A DNA stretch of 64,000 nt from Phenylobacterium sp. LH3H17 (GTDB taxonomy: Bacteria > Pseudomonadota > Alphaproteobacteria > Caulobacterales > Caulobacteraceae), in the NCBI RefSeq assembly GCF_024298925.1, contig NZ_CP101283.1, positions 3,663,001 through 3,727,000 of the forward strand, given 5' to 3'. The notes under the pieces are model-generated. The model worked only from the letters and a program-made list of their open reading frames with translations, was not told where the DNA came from and made no database searches. The stretch's first letter is position 1. Every line of letters starts with the position of its first letter. Positions 18,397-26,316 of the stretch are shown one piece after another. A program made the translations under genes and the position numbers.

Positions 18397-19212
18397 TCAG
18401 CCGGTGAAGTATTGCGGGTGGCTGAGCGCCGCGCCCAGCACCTGGCGCACGTCGCGCGCCGTCACGCCCAGGGCCGCGAGCCGGGCCACGTCGCAGGTAG
18501 GGCCGTGCGGCGGCGCCTCTCCCCCAGTCAGCTCCAGGCTCCAGCCGTGGGCGGCGAAGACCTCGGCGATCTCGGCGTTCGAGATGGCGACTCCCCGGGC
18601 GATGTTGACGACGCCTTGGGCGGCGCGGGCGTCCATGGCCAGCAGACCGGCGATAACGTCGTCGGCGTGGATGTAGTCGCGGCCCGCCCGGGGCGAGGAG
18701 GCCAGGCTGATCGCCTTCTCCCGCCGGGCCCGCTTGAGCAGGTCCGACAGGAAGCCGCCGGCGTCATCGGTCCAGTCGAAGACATTGGAGAGCCGCGCCA
18801 CCGCCGCCCGCCCGCCGGACCGGGCCAGGCAGAGGTTCTCGCCCAGCGCCTTGGAGAGGTCGTAGACATTGCGCGGCGCGGCAACGTCGAATTCCAGCAC
18901 GTCGTCCTCGCGCCCGCCCCGCTCGCCCAGGCTGTCATAGAGCCGGGTGGAGGAGAGGTAGATCAGCCGTTCGAATTTCGCGTCGCGCAGCACGTGGCTC
19001 AGCAGGCCGACATGGGCCTCCACCGTGTCGAAGGGCCGGACCATGAAATCCCCGGTCAGGCCCGCGCAGTAGAACACCCGGCCGAGCTCGCGTCCGAACA
19101 GCTCCGGATCGCCGCGCGCCGGGGCGTAGACCTCCTCGCCTCGCCCGCGCAGGGCGGCCACGAGCCGCGCGCCGATGAAACCACCGGCGCCGATGACCGT
19201 GTAGCGGCTCAT
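18397..19212 (-). CDS. NAD(P)-dependent sugar epimerase/reductase (extended SDR)
   Basis: A 271-residue Rossmann-fold protein with the nucleotide-binding motif GAGGFIGARL (8-17), active-site Ser region LSSTRLYD and the catalytic pair YDLSK (Tyr-x3-Lys). It is the last gene of a seven-gene minus-strand nucleotide-sugar operon and overlaps the acetyltransferase stop in an ATGA junction. By context it is the likely C4-ketoreductase that finishes the CDP-6-deoxysugar made by the upstream genes, as the 4-keto reducing step is otherwise missing. That role is inference; epimerase activity is the alternative. Confidence 0.87.
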   Translation of the reverse strand: MSRYTVIGAGGFIGARLVAALRGRGEEVYAPARGDPELFGRELGRVFYCAGLTGDFMVRPFDTVEAHVGLLSHVLRDAKFERLIYLSSTRLYDSLGERGGREDDVLEFDVAAPRNVYDLSKALGENLCLARSGGRAAVARLSNVFDWTDDAGGFLSDLLKRARREKAISLASSPRAGRDYIHADDVIAGLLAMDARAAQGVVNIARGVAISNAEIAEVFAAHGWSLELTGGEAPPHGPTCDVARLAALGVTARDVRQVLGAALSHPQYFTG

Positions 19213-19700
19213 TCCCCGCGCGCGCCGACGCGCTTGGCCGGGACGCCGGCATAGATCGAATAAGGCTCCAGCTCGCCACGCACCACCGAGCCGGCGGCGA
19301 TCACGCAGCCTCGGCCGATCACCGCGCCGTCCAACACCACGGTATTGGCGCCCAGCCAGACGTCGTCGCCGATGACGATGCCGCCGCGGCTTGGTTGGAA
19401 CCCCTGGTCGCGGATGCGCCTGGCCTTGTCGCCGAACTCATGGTTGGTCGGCGCAAGGGTGCAGTTGGCGGCGATGAGCACCGCGTCGCCGATCTTGATG
19501 CCGTTGCCGGTGTACATGACCGTGCCCGAATTGATCGCGCAATCGGCCCCGATCTCCACGGCCCCCGAGCCGCCCGCCGGTTTGATCTTCACGAAGGCGT
19601 CGATCGTCGTCCGGGGCCCGACAACGATGGGCGTGCCGCGCGTCGAGGCCTCGATATCGGCCAGGGCGGAGATCTTGGCGGTGGGGTCGATGGTCAGCAT
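19209..19700 (-). CDS. Left-handed beta-helix acyltransferase (sugar O-acetyltransferase type)
   Basis: A 163-residue hexapeptide-repeat protein. Isoleucine/valine-led hexapeptides run through the sequence (for example VEIGAD, IKIGDA, IVIGDD, AVIGRG), with the catalytic-type His in APTNHEFG and the family's C-terminal PYSIYAGVPAKRVG. Such enzymes use acetyl-CoA to acetylate sugars or trimerise as NeuD-like transferases. I start it at the ATG at 19700, 10 bp after the rfbC stop; the open frame extends into rfbC without a good start. Its place in the operon suggests acetylation of the same deoxysugar. Confidence 0.86.
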   Translation of the reverse strand: MLTIDPTAKISALADIEASTRGTPIVVGPRTTIDAFVKIKPAGGSGAVEIGADCAINSGTVMYTGNGIKIGDAVLIAANCTLAPTNHEFGDKARRIRDQGFQPSRGGIVIGDDVWLGANTVVLDGAVIGRGCVIAAGSVVRGELEPYSIYAGVPAKRVGARGE

Positions 19701-19710
19701 CGGGCGCAGT

Positions 19711-20247
19711 CTAGCTGGCCGAACCATGGTCCGGATAGGTCGCGTCCCGCTCCGACATGATCTGGGGCTGCAGGGGCCATTGGATGCCGAAGGCCGGGTC
19801 GTTCCACCGCGCTCCGCGCCCGTGACCCGGCTCGAAGATGCGATCGATCTGATAGAGGACGTCGGTGTCGTCTTCGAGGGTGACGAAACCATGGGCCAGT
19901 CCCCGCCCGATCAGCAGGGCGCGGCCGTTCTCCGCCGACAGCTCCGTCCCGGTCCACTGACGATAGGTCGGGCTGCCCGGCCGCAGGTCAACCGCCACGT
20001 CGAAGATCGCCCCGCGGGTCGCCCTGACCAGCTTGGCCTCTTTGTGCGGGGTCGCCTCATAGTGCAGGCCCCGCAGCGTGGCGGCTTTCAGGTTGCGCGA
20101 CAGGCTGGTCTGCAGCGGCGCGAAGGGATGGCCGGCGGCGGCGAACTCTTCGGGGCAATGCAGGCGGGCGAACGAGCCCCGCTCATCGGCCACGGGATCG
20201 AGGTCGACGATCACGACACCCTCGATGCCGGTCGCCGAGAACCGCAT
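19711..20247 (-). CDS. rfbC: dTDP-4-dehydrorhamnose 3,5-epimerase family protein (RfbC/RmlC-like)
   Basis: A 178-residue cupin epimerase. The catalytic His of RGLHYE (H62), the Tyr in VLYQI (Y132) and the partner Asp in MSERDA (D168) align with those of Salmonella RmlC as I recall it, so it should be active. KLVRATRGAIFDVAVDLR and LSAENGRALLIGRGLAHGF are family hallmarks. No rfbA, rfbB or rfbD lies nearby; the neighbours make CDP-4-keto-6-deoxyglucose, so the true substrate is probably a CDP-linked ketosugar, perhaps after C-methylation. Its ATG shares a base with the stop of the upstream methyltransferase. Confidence 0.88.
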   Translation of the reverse strand: MRFSATGIEGVVIVDLDPVADERGSFARLHCPEEFAAAGHPFAPLQTSLSRNLKAATLRGLHYEATPHKEAKLVRATRGAIFDVAVDLRPGSPTYRQWTGTELSAENGRALLIGRGLAHGFVTLEDDTDVLYQIDRIFEPGHGRGARWNDPAFGIQWPLQPQIMSERDATYPDHGSAS

Positions 20248-21488
20248 CAGCCGACGACCTTGGTGTCGGGCGCGGCGGTCACGAACTGTCCGCCCCAGGC
20301 CTTCACATAGGCCAGCTGGCCCATGATCTCGTCCTTCAAGTTCCAGGGCAGGATGACCAGATAGTCCGGCTTGAAGTCGGCGATCCGCGCCGGGGCATGG
20401 ACCGGGATATGGCTGCCGGGCAGGTAGCGGTCCTGCTTGTGCGGATTGGCGTCGAAACAGGCCACGATGTCGGCGGCGCTCACCCCGGCATAGTTCAGGA
20501 AGGTGTTGCCCTTGGCCGCGGCGCCATAGGCCGCCACGATCTTCCCCTGCGCCTTGGCCTGAGCCAGGAAGGCCAGGAAACCGTCGCGCACCGCCTCCAC
20601 CCGGGCGGTGAAGCCCTCATACCCTGAGAGACGGTCCAGACCCGCCGCATGCTCGCGTGCGCGGAGGTCTTTTAGCGCCTGGGTCTCGACATGGCCCGCG
20701 GCCTCGTGGGCGCAGAACAGCCGCAGCGAGCCGCCGTGGGTGGTCAGCAGCTCGACATCGAAGGGGCGCAACCCATTGGCGCGCAGCACCCGCTCCACCG
20801 CCAGCAGCGACAGGTAGGAATAGTGCTCGTGATAAATGGTATCGAACTGCACCTTCTCGATCAGGTTCAGCAGGTGCGGGAACTCGAAGGTCAGCACGCC
20901 TTCGGGCTTCAGCACGTGCTGGAAGCCTGCCACGAAGTCGCCGATGTCGGGCACGTGGGCCAGGACGTTGTTGGCCGCCATCAGGTCGGCGGCGACGCCC
21001 CGGTCCTTCAGGGCGCGGCCGGTGGCGTCGTTGAAGAAGGTGACCTCGGTGGGAATGCCCCGCTCCTCGATCGCCACCTGGGCGGTGTTGGCGGTCGGCT
21101 CGATCCCCAGGACCGGCACGCCCATGGCCTTGAAGTGCTGCAGCAGATAGCCGTCGTTGGAGGCCACCTCGATGACCAGCGAATCCTCGCCCAGCCCGAA
21201 CCGCGCGGCCATGGCCTCGGCGTAGCGCTTGGCGTGGGCCACCCAGCTCTCGGAATAGGCTGAGAAATAGGCGTAGCCGTCGTCGAAGATGGCGTCGGCG
21301 GCGACCGGGTCGTCGGCCTGGACCAGGAAGCAGGTCCCGCAGACCCGGGTGTGCAGCGGATAGGTCCCCTCGACCCCCGACTCGAGCTGGGCCTTCGTGA
21401 GGTAGGAGTTGGCCAGGGGCTGGAGGCCCAGGTCCACGAACGTCTGGGTCAGGGGGGCGCGGCAGAAGCGGCAGGCGGGAACGGTCAT
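20247..21488 (-). CDS. NDP-hexose C-methyltransferase (TylCIII-like, SAM-dependent)
   Basis: A 413-residue three-part sugar C-methyltransferase. The N-terminus has the zinc-type cysteines C-x2-C (CRFCRAPL) and C-x2-C (RVCGTCFL), followed by a SAM-binding core with VIEVASNDGYLLQHF and a His-rich active-site segment (FDTIYHEHYSYLS), then a C-terminal Rossmann-like domain with VAAYGAAAKGNTFLNY. These are the family hallmarks of 3-C-methyltransferases for 4-keto-6-deoxysugars. The ATG at 21488 shares a base with the rfbG stop, so translation is coupled. It predicts a branched sugar in the surface glycan. Confidence 0.92.
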   Translation of the reverse strand: MTVPACRFCRAPLTQTFVDLGLQPLANSYLTKAQLESGVEGTYPLHTRVCGTCFLVQADDPVAADAIFDDGYAYFSAYSESWVAHAKRYAEAMAARFGLGEDSLVIEVASNDGYLLQHFKAMGVPVLGIEPTANTAQVAIEERGIPTEVTFFNDATGRALKDRGVAADLMAANNVLAHVPDIGDFVAGFQHVLKPEGVLTFEFPHLLNLIEKVQFDTIYHEHYSYLSLLAVERVLRANGLRPFDVELLTTHGGSLRLFCAHEAAGHVETQALKDLRAREHAAGLDRLSGYEGFTARVEAVRDGFLAFLAQAKAQGKIVAAYGAAAKGNTFLNYAGVSAADIVACFDANPHKQDRYLPGSHIPVHAPARIADFKPDYLVILPWNLKDEIMGQLAYVKAWGGQFVTAAPDTKVVG

Positions 21489-22546
21489 CAAAGGCCTTCG
21501 TAACGCGTGATCTGGTCCTGGACGAGGGCCAGGGCCTCGCCGCCGTTCGCCTGGTCGCGATACCAGTCCATGGTCCACTCCACCGCGGCCGGGGCGTCGA
21601 GGGCGCTCTCGAAGCCCAGCACCTGGCGCGCCAGGCTGGCGTCGATGCCCAGGGACCTGGCCTCGATGGAATTGGGGTCGGGCTCGTGGCGCCACGGCTT
21701 GGCGCCCAGGGCCTCGACGGCGCGAGTGGCGAGATCGCCCACGGTCACCTCGGGGCCGCCGGGTCGGGGGCCGAAGTTCAGCGCGCGCGGCGCGGCCGGA
21801 TCGGTCGCCAGGCGCTCAAGATAGACCAGGTAGCCCGCCACGCAGTCCAGCACGTGCTGCCAGGGCCGGGTGGCCTCCGGATGGCGCAGGACCGTCACGC
21901 CCTGGGCCTGGCCGGCGCGGACGATGTCGGCCACCAGCCGGTCGCGGGAATAGTCGCCGCCGCCGATGACATTGCCGCCCCGCGCTGTCGCCACCGGCAC
22001 TTGGGCCTTGTCGAAGAAGCTGCGCGCGAAGCTCTGGACGACGATCTCGGCTGCCGCCTTGGAGGCTGAATAGGGGTCCTTGCCGCCCAGAGCGTCGCCC
22101 TCGGCGAAGGCGCGGCCAGTCTCGTGGTTGGCGTAGACCTTGTCTGATGTGATCACCAGAACCGCCTGCAGCGCGCCCTGCCCGCGCAAGGTCTGCAGCA
22201 GGTGGGCCGTGCCCATGATGTTGGAGGCGAAGGTGGCGATGGGGTCCTCGATCGAGGCCCGCACGATCGGCTGGGCGGCCATGTGCAGCACCAGGTCGAA
22301 TTCGCGTCCGGCCAGGGCCTGCTCCAGGTCGGCGGGGCGGCGCAGGTCGACCAGCAGCGAGTCGGTCAGGCTGGCGACCCCCGCCTGGATGAACAGGGCG
22401 GGCTCCTGGTCGGGCGGCAGGGCCAGGCCTGTGACCTTGGCCCCCATCCGCGATAGCCAGATCGCCGCCCACGAGCCCTTGAACCCGGTGTGCCCGGTGA
22501 GCAGGACGCGCTTGCCCGACCAGAAGGCGGGGTCGGGCCGCTTCAT
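21488..22546 (-). CDS. rfbG: CDP-glucose 4,6-dehydratase
   Basis: This enzyme converts CDP-glucose to CDP-4-keto-6-deoxyglucose with tightly bound NAD. The 352-residue protein starts MKRPDPAFWSGKRVLLTGHTGFKGSW, with the TGHTGFKG dinucleotide motif at about 19-26, and carries the SDR pair Y-x3-K in YSASKAAAE. VITSDKVY supplies the active-site Thr/Ser region. The ATG at 22546 overlaps the rfbF stop (ATGA); a GTG two codons earlier is possible. It works right after RfbF, encoded just upstream. Confidence 0.95.
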   Translation of the reverse strand: MKRPDPAFWSGKRVLLTGHTGFKGSWAAIWLSRMGAKVTGLALPPDQEPALFIQAGVASLTDSLLVDLRRPADLEQALAGREFDLVLHMAAQPIVRASIEDPIATFASNIMGTAHLLQTLRGQGALQAVLVITSDKVYANHETGRAFAEGDALGGKDPYSASKAAAEIVVQSFARSFFDKAQVPVATARGGNVIGGGDYSRDRLVADIVRAGQAQGVTVLRHPEATRPWQHVLDCVAGYLVYLERLATDPAAPRALNFGPRPGGPEVTVGDLATRAVEALGAKPWRHEPDPNSIEARSLGIDASLARQVLGFESALDAPAAVEWTMDWYRDQANGGEALALVQDQITRYEGL

Positions 22547-23316
22547 TTCCACACTTGCCAGGGCGCCTGGCCCGAGGCCCAGAGCGCCTCGAGATTGTTC
22601 TTGTCCCGCAGGGTGTCCATCGCCGCCCAGAAGCCGTCGTGGCGGTAGGCCATGAGCTGGCCGTCGGCGGCCAAGCCCTGCAAGGGTTCGACTTCCCAGG
22701 TGGTCGTGTCGTCCTCGATGCGGGCGATGACCGAGGGGTCCAGCACGAAGAAACCGCCATTGATCAGACCGTTGTCGCCGGGCGGCTTCTCGATGAAGCG
22801 CTCCACCGCGCCCTCCACGATGTCCAGCGCGCCGTAGCGGCCCGGAGGCGCCACCGCGGTCACCGTGGCGTCGCGGCCATGGCTCTTGTGGAACTCGGCC
22901 AGGGCCTTCAGGTCCACATCGGCCACGCCGTCCCCATAGGTCATGAAGAACGGCTCGCCGGGATTGAGGTACTGCGCCACCCGCTTCAGCCGACCGCCGG
23001 TCATGGTCTCGGCCCCGGTGTCGACCAGGGTCACTTTCCAGGGCTCGTGATTGGTGGCGTGGTACTCCATCGAACCCTTGGCCAGGTCGACGGTGAGGTC
23101 GGCGTTGTGGAGCACGTAGTTGGCGAAGTACTCCTTGATGACATAGCCCTTGTAGCCGAGGCAGACGACGAACTCGTTGAAGCCGTGGTGCGAGAACAGC
23201 TTCATGATGTGCCAGAGGATCGGCCGGCCGCCGACCTCGATCATCGGCTTGGGCTTGAGGTGGCTCTCCTCGGAGATCCGGGTGCCGAGGCCCCCGCAGA
23301 GCAGGACGGCCTTCAT
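22543..23316 (-). CDS. rfbF: Glucose-1-phosphate cytidylyltransferase
   Basis: RfbF makes CDP-glucose from CTP and glucose-1-phosphate, the first step of the CDP-deoxysugar branch. The 257-residue length is standard. The nucleotidyltransferase N-terminus (LLCGGLGTRISEES and KPKPMIEVGGRPI) and MTYGDGVADVDL with the metal-binding Asp are intact. The ATG at 23316 directly follows the stop codon of the CmcI-like gene, and its end overlaps rfbG, so it is translationally linked on both sides. Confidence 0.96.
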   Translation of the reverse strand: MKAVLLCGGLGTRISEESHLKPKPMIEVGGRPILWHIMKLFSHHGFNEFVVCLGYKGYVIKEYFANYVLHNADLTVDLAKGSMEYHATNHEPWKVTLVDTGAETMTGGRLKRVAQYLNPGEPFFMTYGDGVADVDLKALAEFHKSHGRDATVTAVAPPGRYGALDIVEGAVERFIEKPPGDNGLINGGFFVLDPSVIARIEDDTTTWEVEPLQGLAADGQLMAYRHDGFWAAMDTLRDKNNLEALWASGQAPWQVWK

Positions 23317-24084
23317 CTAGGCGATCCGCTTGACGAAGGCGTCGGGCCAGTAGGTCACGCGCTCGGTCACGGTCCCTTCGTTGAATGGGAACGCCGGCTC
23401 CTCGACGATGAAGCGCTTATCCTGGGCCACGAAGTCGTGGACGGCGCGCTGGGGATTGTTCCAGTCCCAATCGTCGCCGGTGCGCGGGCCGCCCTTCACC
23501 TGGGCCATGATCCCGTCGGTGGCCACGACGTAGGAGCCGACCTCGATCAGCTCGCCATAGAGCTTCAGCTCGTCCAGCACGTGGTCCCGGGTGTGGTTGG
23601 AGTCGAGCACCACCAGGACCTTCTCGCCCGGCCTGATGAGCGCCTTCACCTGTTCCAGCGTCGCCGGCGCGGTGGAGGAGCCCTCGATCAGCTCAATGCG
23701 CCTGAACATCTCGTGGGCCTCGATGGCCTCGCGATTGTGCTTGCGGATCTCGATATCGATGCCGATCACCCGGCCCTTGCCCATGGCCTCGAACAGCGAG
23801 GCGTAGAAGATCAGCGAGCCGCCGTGGGCGACGCCGGTCTCCACCAGGACGTCCGGCTTCAGGGTGTAGATCACTTCCTGCAGGCGGATCATGTCCTCCG
23901 GCAGCTGGATGACCGGCCGGCCCATCCAGGCGAAGGAATAGACATACTTCGAATCCCAGGTGGCGCGGAGCCAGGCCTTGGACGCCGCGGCGAAGCCCTC
24001 GGCGCTCGCCAGGCTGTGGCGGGTTTCGGCCTCGCCGTCCTTGACGACGACTTCGCCGCGCTCTTCGTCGATGATGGTGATCAA
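23317..24084 (-). CDS. CmcI-like SAM methyltransferase (cephalosporin hydroxylase family)
   Basis: A 255-residue protein of the family that holds the cephamycin enzyme CmcI and rhamnosyl O-methyltransferases. LVETGVAHGGSLIFYASL is the SAM-binding motif and VIGIDIEIR and LVVLDSNHTRDHVLDEL follow; the Asp/His cluster is that of metal-dependent O-methyltransferases. In glycan loci these usually O-methylate sugar residues. The start appears to be TTG at 24084, as no early ATG exists. It is the first gene of the seven-gene operon, 127 bp from a divergent sulfotransferase gene. Confidence 0.86.
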   Translation of the reverse strand: MITIIDEERGEVVVKDGEAETRHSLASAEGFAAASKAWLRATWDSKYVYSFAWMGRPVIQLPEDMIRLQEVIYTLKPDVLVETGVAHGGSLIFYASLFEAMGKGRVIGIDIEIRKHNREAIEAHEMFRRIELIEGSSTAPATLEQVKALIRPGEKVLVVLDSNHTRDHVLDELKLYGELIEVGSYVVATDGIMAQVKGGPRTGDDWDWNNPQRAVHDFVAQDKRFIVEEPAFPFNEGTVTERVTYWPDAFVKRIA

Positions 24085-24211
24085 AGCTCTTCGCCTTCGG
24101 AATGCTGCCGGCAGGTTGGCGGATCGCCCGCCCCCGCCGACGAATTGGCCCCCCTATTATCGCGTGTCCTTCGCGCGATGAAGCCGTATCGAAGGACGGG
24201 ATGGCGGCGTC

Positions 24212-24994
24212 GTGCTGCAAAGACGCGAAAATGGGGCTGAGGCGGGTTTGGACGAGGTCGATCGGCGGGTCAATTTCATCGTCGCCGGCGTGCAGAAGGC
24301 CGGAACGACCGCGCTTTACGATTACTTGGCGGAGGATCCGAATATCGGGCTCTCCAAGGTCAAGGAGGTGCACTTCTTCGACGACGAGTCGATCGACTGG
24401 GCCGCCCCGGACTACGCTCCCTACCACGCCCAGTTCGACGCGGCGGGCCCGTTGATTCGCGGCGAGGCGACGCCGATCTACCTCTACTGGCCGCGCAGCC
24501 TGGAACGGATCGCCGCCTACAATCCGAAGGCCAGGATCATCGTCATGTTGCGCGACCCGGTCGAACGCGCCTGGTCGCACTGGAAGATGGAATATGCCCG
24601 GGGCGCGGAGACCGAGCCCTTCGCCTGGTGCATACGCCAGGGGCGCCGACGGCTGCTGGACGCCCAACCCTGGGGCGCGCATCGCGAATTCTCCTATGTG
24701 GAGCGGGGTTTCTACGGCGAGCAGGTCGAGCGGTTGCTCGCCCTCTTCCCGCGCGATCAGGTGCTGATCGCCAAGGCCGACGACCTGCGGCGCGATCCCA
24801 ACGCCACCCTGGCGGCCGTCAACGCCTTCCTGGGCGCCCCGCCCCCCAGCCCCGTGACTCAGCGCGACGTGCATGTCGGACGCGAGATGGACTATGGCGG
24901 CGATCTGACCGATGAGGACGCCGCCTTCCTTCGCATGCTCTATGCGCGCGATCTGGCAAGGCTCGAGGCCCTGACAGGCGTTGCCTTCCCGTGA
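24212..24994 (+). CDS. PAPS-dependent sulfotransferase
   Basis: A 260-residue sulfotransferase that should move sulfate from PAPS to a hydroxyl, probably on a sugar. The 5'-phosphosulfate loop is GVQKAGTTALY (26-36) and the 3'-phosphate site is RDPVERAWSHW (114-124), with the conserved Arg and Ser present. The open frame starts at GTG 24212; a TTG at 24249 giving a start just before DEVDRRVNF is an alternative. It is divergent from the nucleotide-sugar operon and followed closely by the M23 lipoprotein gene. NodH/heparan-type sulfotransferases share this layout. Confidence 0.87.
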   Translation: MLQRRENGAEAGLDEVDRRVNFIVAGVQKAGTTALYDYLAEDPNIGLSKVKEVHFFDDESIDWAAPDYAPYHAQFDAAGPLIRGEATPIYLYWPRSLERIAAYNPKARIIVMLRDPVERAWSHWKMEYARGAETEPFAWCIRQGRRRLLDAQPWGAHREFSYVERGFYGEQVERLLALFPRDQVLIAKADDLRRDPNATLAAVNAFLGAPPPSPVTQRDVHVGREMDYGGDLTDEDAAFLRMLYARDLARLEALTGVAFP

Positions 24995-25032
24995 CGCCAC
25001 ATTTCGGGCGAGACCCGGGGCGAGGATCGGCC

Positions 25033-26067
25033 ATGACCAGATCGATCCCCCTCCTGCTGGGCCTGCTGGCCGCCTGCTCTCCGGCCGCCGAACCGGAGGC
25101 CGCCGCCGCACCGCCAGCCGCCGCCGCGCCCGTTTCGATCGACGGCCCTCGACTGTCCTTTCCCCTGGACTGCGTGGTGGGCGAGACCTGTGCGGTGCAG
25201 AACCATGTCGATGTCGATCCAGGGCCGGGCGTGAGGGACTATCGTTGCGGGACCCAGACCTATGAGAAGCACGGAGGTGTCGACATCCGCCTGCTCGACA
25301 TGGCCGCGCAGCGCCGCGGCGTGGATGTCCTGGCCGCCGCCCCCGGGCGGGTCGCCAGGCTTCGCGACGGGGTCGCCGACGTGTCGGTGAAGATCGCCGG
25401 CCCGGCCTCCGTCGCGGGACAGGAATGCGGCAACGGGGTCGTCATCGACCACGGCGGCGGCTGGGAGACCCAGTACTGCCACCTGGCCCAGGGCGGCATG
25501 ATGGTGAAGCAGGGCGACACCGTCACGGCGGGCCAGCCGATCGCGCGGGTCGGCCTGTCCGGCAATACCGAGTACCCGCATCTTCATCTGAGCGTCCGCA
25601 AGGCCGGGGTGATTGTCGACCCCTATCGTCCGGAGGCGGCCCCCGGGACCTGCGACGCGGCGAGCCCCGGCGTCGGTCTCTGGGACCCGCCGGCGGCCAA
25701 GGCCGTCGCCTATCGGCCGGGCGCGGTGCTGAACGCCGGCTTCACCGGCGCGCAGCCGACCATGGAGGCGGTCGAGGCGGGCGGCGTCGCGGCGCATTCG
25801 GCCACGGCGCCGGCGCTGATCGCCTATGTCCGGGCGATCAACCTGCAGGCGGGCGATGTGCAGAGCCTGAGCGTCGTGGACCCGGCCGGCGGCATGCTCG
25901 TCCAGAACACGCTCGCGCCCCTGGACCGCGCCAAGGCGCAGTACCTTTTCTATGTCGGCAAGCGCACGCCGGCCGAAGGCTGGCGCAGCGGCCGATACAC
26001 CGCGAGCTACGTGGTGACCCGGGCCGGCAAGCCGGTGTTGAAACGGAGTTTCGAGCTCGCCCTCTAG
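25033..26067 (+). CDS. M23-family metallopeptidase lipoprotein
   Basis: A 344-residue lipoprotein with a LytM/M23 zinc-peptidase domain. The N-terminus has a lipobox (LAAC, Cys15) followed by an Ala/Pro-rich linker. Zinc and catalytic ligands look complete: H80 and D84 in KHGGVD, H150 in YCHLAQ and H183/H185 in PHLHLS. It would cut peptidoglycan crosslinks or serve as a scaffold at the envelope. About 150 residues after the peptidase domain form a beta-rich unknown region. I start at ATG 25033 (GAGGAT upstream), since the longer frame would bury the signal peptide. Confidence 0.88.
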   Translation: MTRSIPLLLGLLAACSPAAEPEAAAAPPAAAAPVSIDGPRLSFPLDCVVGETCAVQNHVDVDPGPGVRDYRCGTQTYEKHGGVDIRLLDMAAQRRGVDVLAAAPGRVARLRDGVADVSVKIAGPASVAGQECGNGVVIDHGGGWETQYCHLAQGGMMVKQGDTVTAGQPIARVGLSGNTEYPHLHLSVRKAGVIVDPYRPEAAPGTCDAASPGVGLWDPPAAKAVAYRPGAVLNAGFTGAQPTMEAVEAGGVAAHSATAPALIAYVRAINLQAGDVQSLSVVDPAGGMLVQNTLAPLDRAKAQYLFYVGKRTPAEGWRSGRYTASYVVTRAGKPVLKRSFELAL

Positions 26068-26222
26068 GCGAAAACGCGTGAGTCCAGCAGGGAAATCAGC
26101 GCCTACGAGCTTCACCTCACAAATCCGTTAGCACCCCATTGTAGCGCTAGAGTCTCTTTCGCCAGAAGCGGGACTGGGGTACAGTCTGACGTCAGTCTTG
26201 CTCTCCAGGACTGTGTCGCTTT

Positions 26223-26258
26223 GGCCGGGCGGTAAGCTCGCGGCTTCACCGCCCGGCC
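26223..26258. terminator. Perfect 11-bp hairpin between convergent genes
   Basis: GGCCGGGCGGT (26223-26233) pairs fully with ACCGCCCGGCC (26248-26258); the loop contains a further AAGC/GCTT pairing. It lies between the M23 gene and the convergent glycosyltransferase gene and may stop transcripts from both sides, though there is no T-run. The surrounding 249 bp (26068-26316) also hold a 10-base palindrome, CTGACGTCAG (26186-26195), and nothing else I recognise. Confidence 0.5.
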
Positions 26259-26316
26259 TCTCGCGTTCCCCTGAAAATCTGGATGCTCGCGGCCATCGCA
26301 TTGGCATGCCCGCGGT

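Noticed and set aside
19711..20247. A dTDP-rhamnose pathway based on rfbC
   Set aside because: No rfbA, rfbB or rfbD is in the cluster; the nucleotide is CDP from rfbF/rfbG, so the epimerase most likely acts in another deoxysugar route.
26068..26316. Non-coding RNA gene in the M23/GT gap
   Set aside because: Only a perfect hairpin and a short palindrome are visible; no promoter or tRNA-like structure supports a separate RNA.
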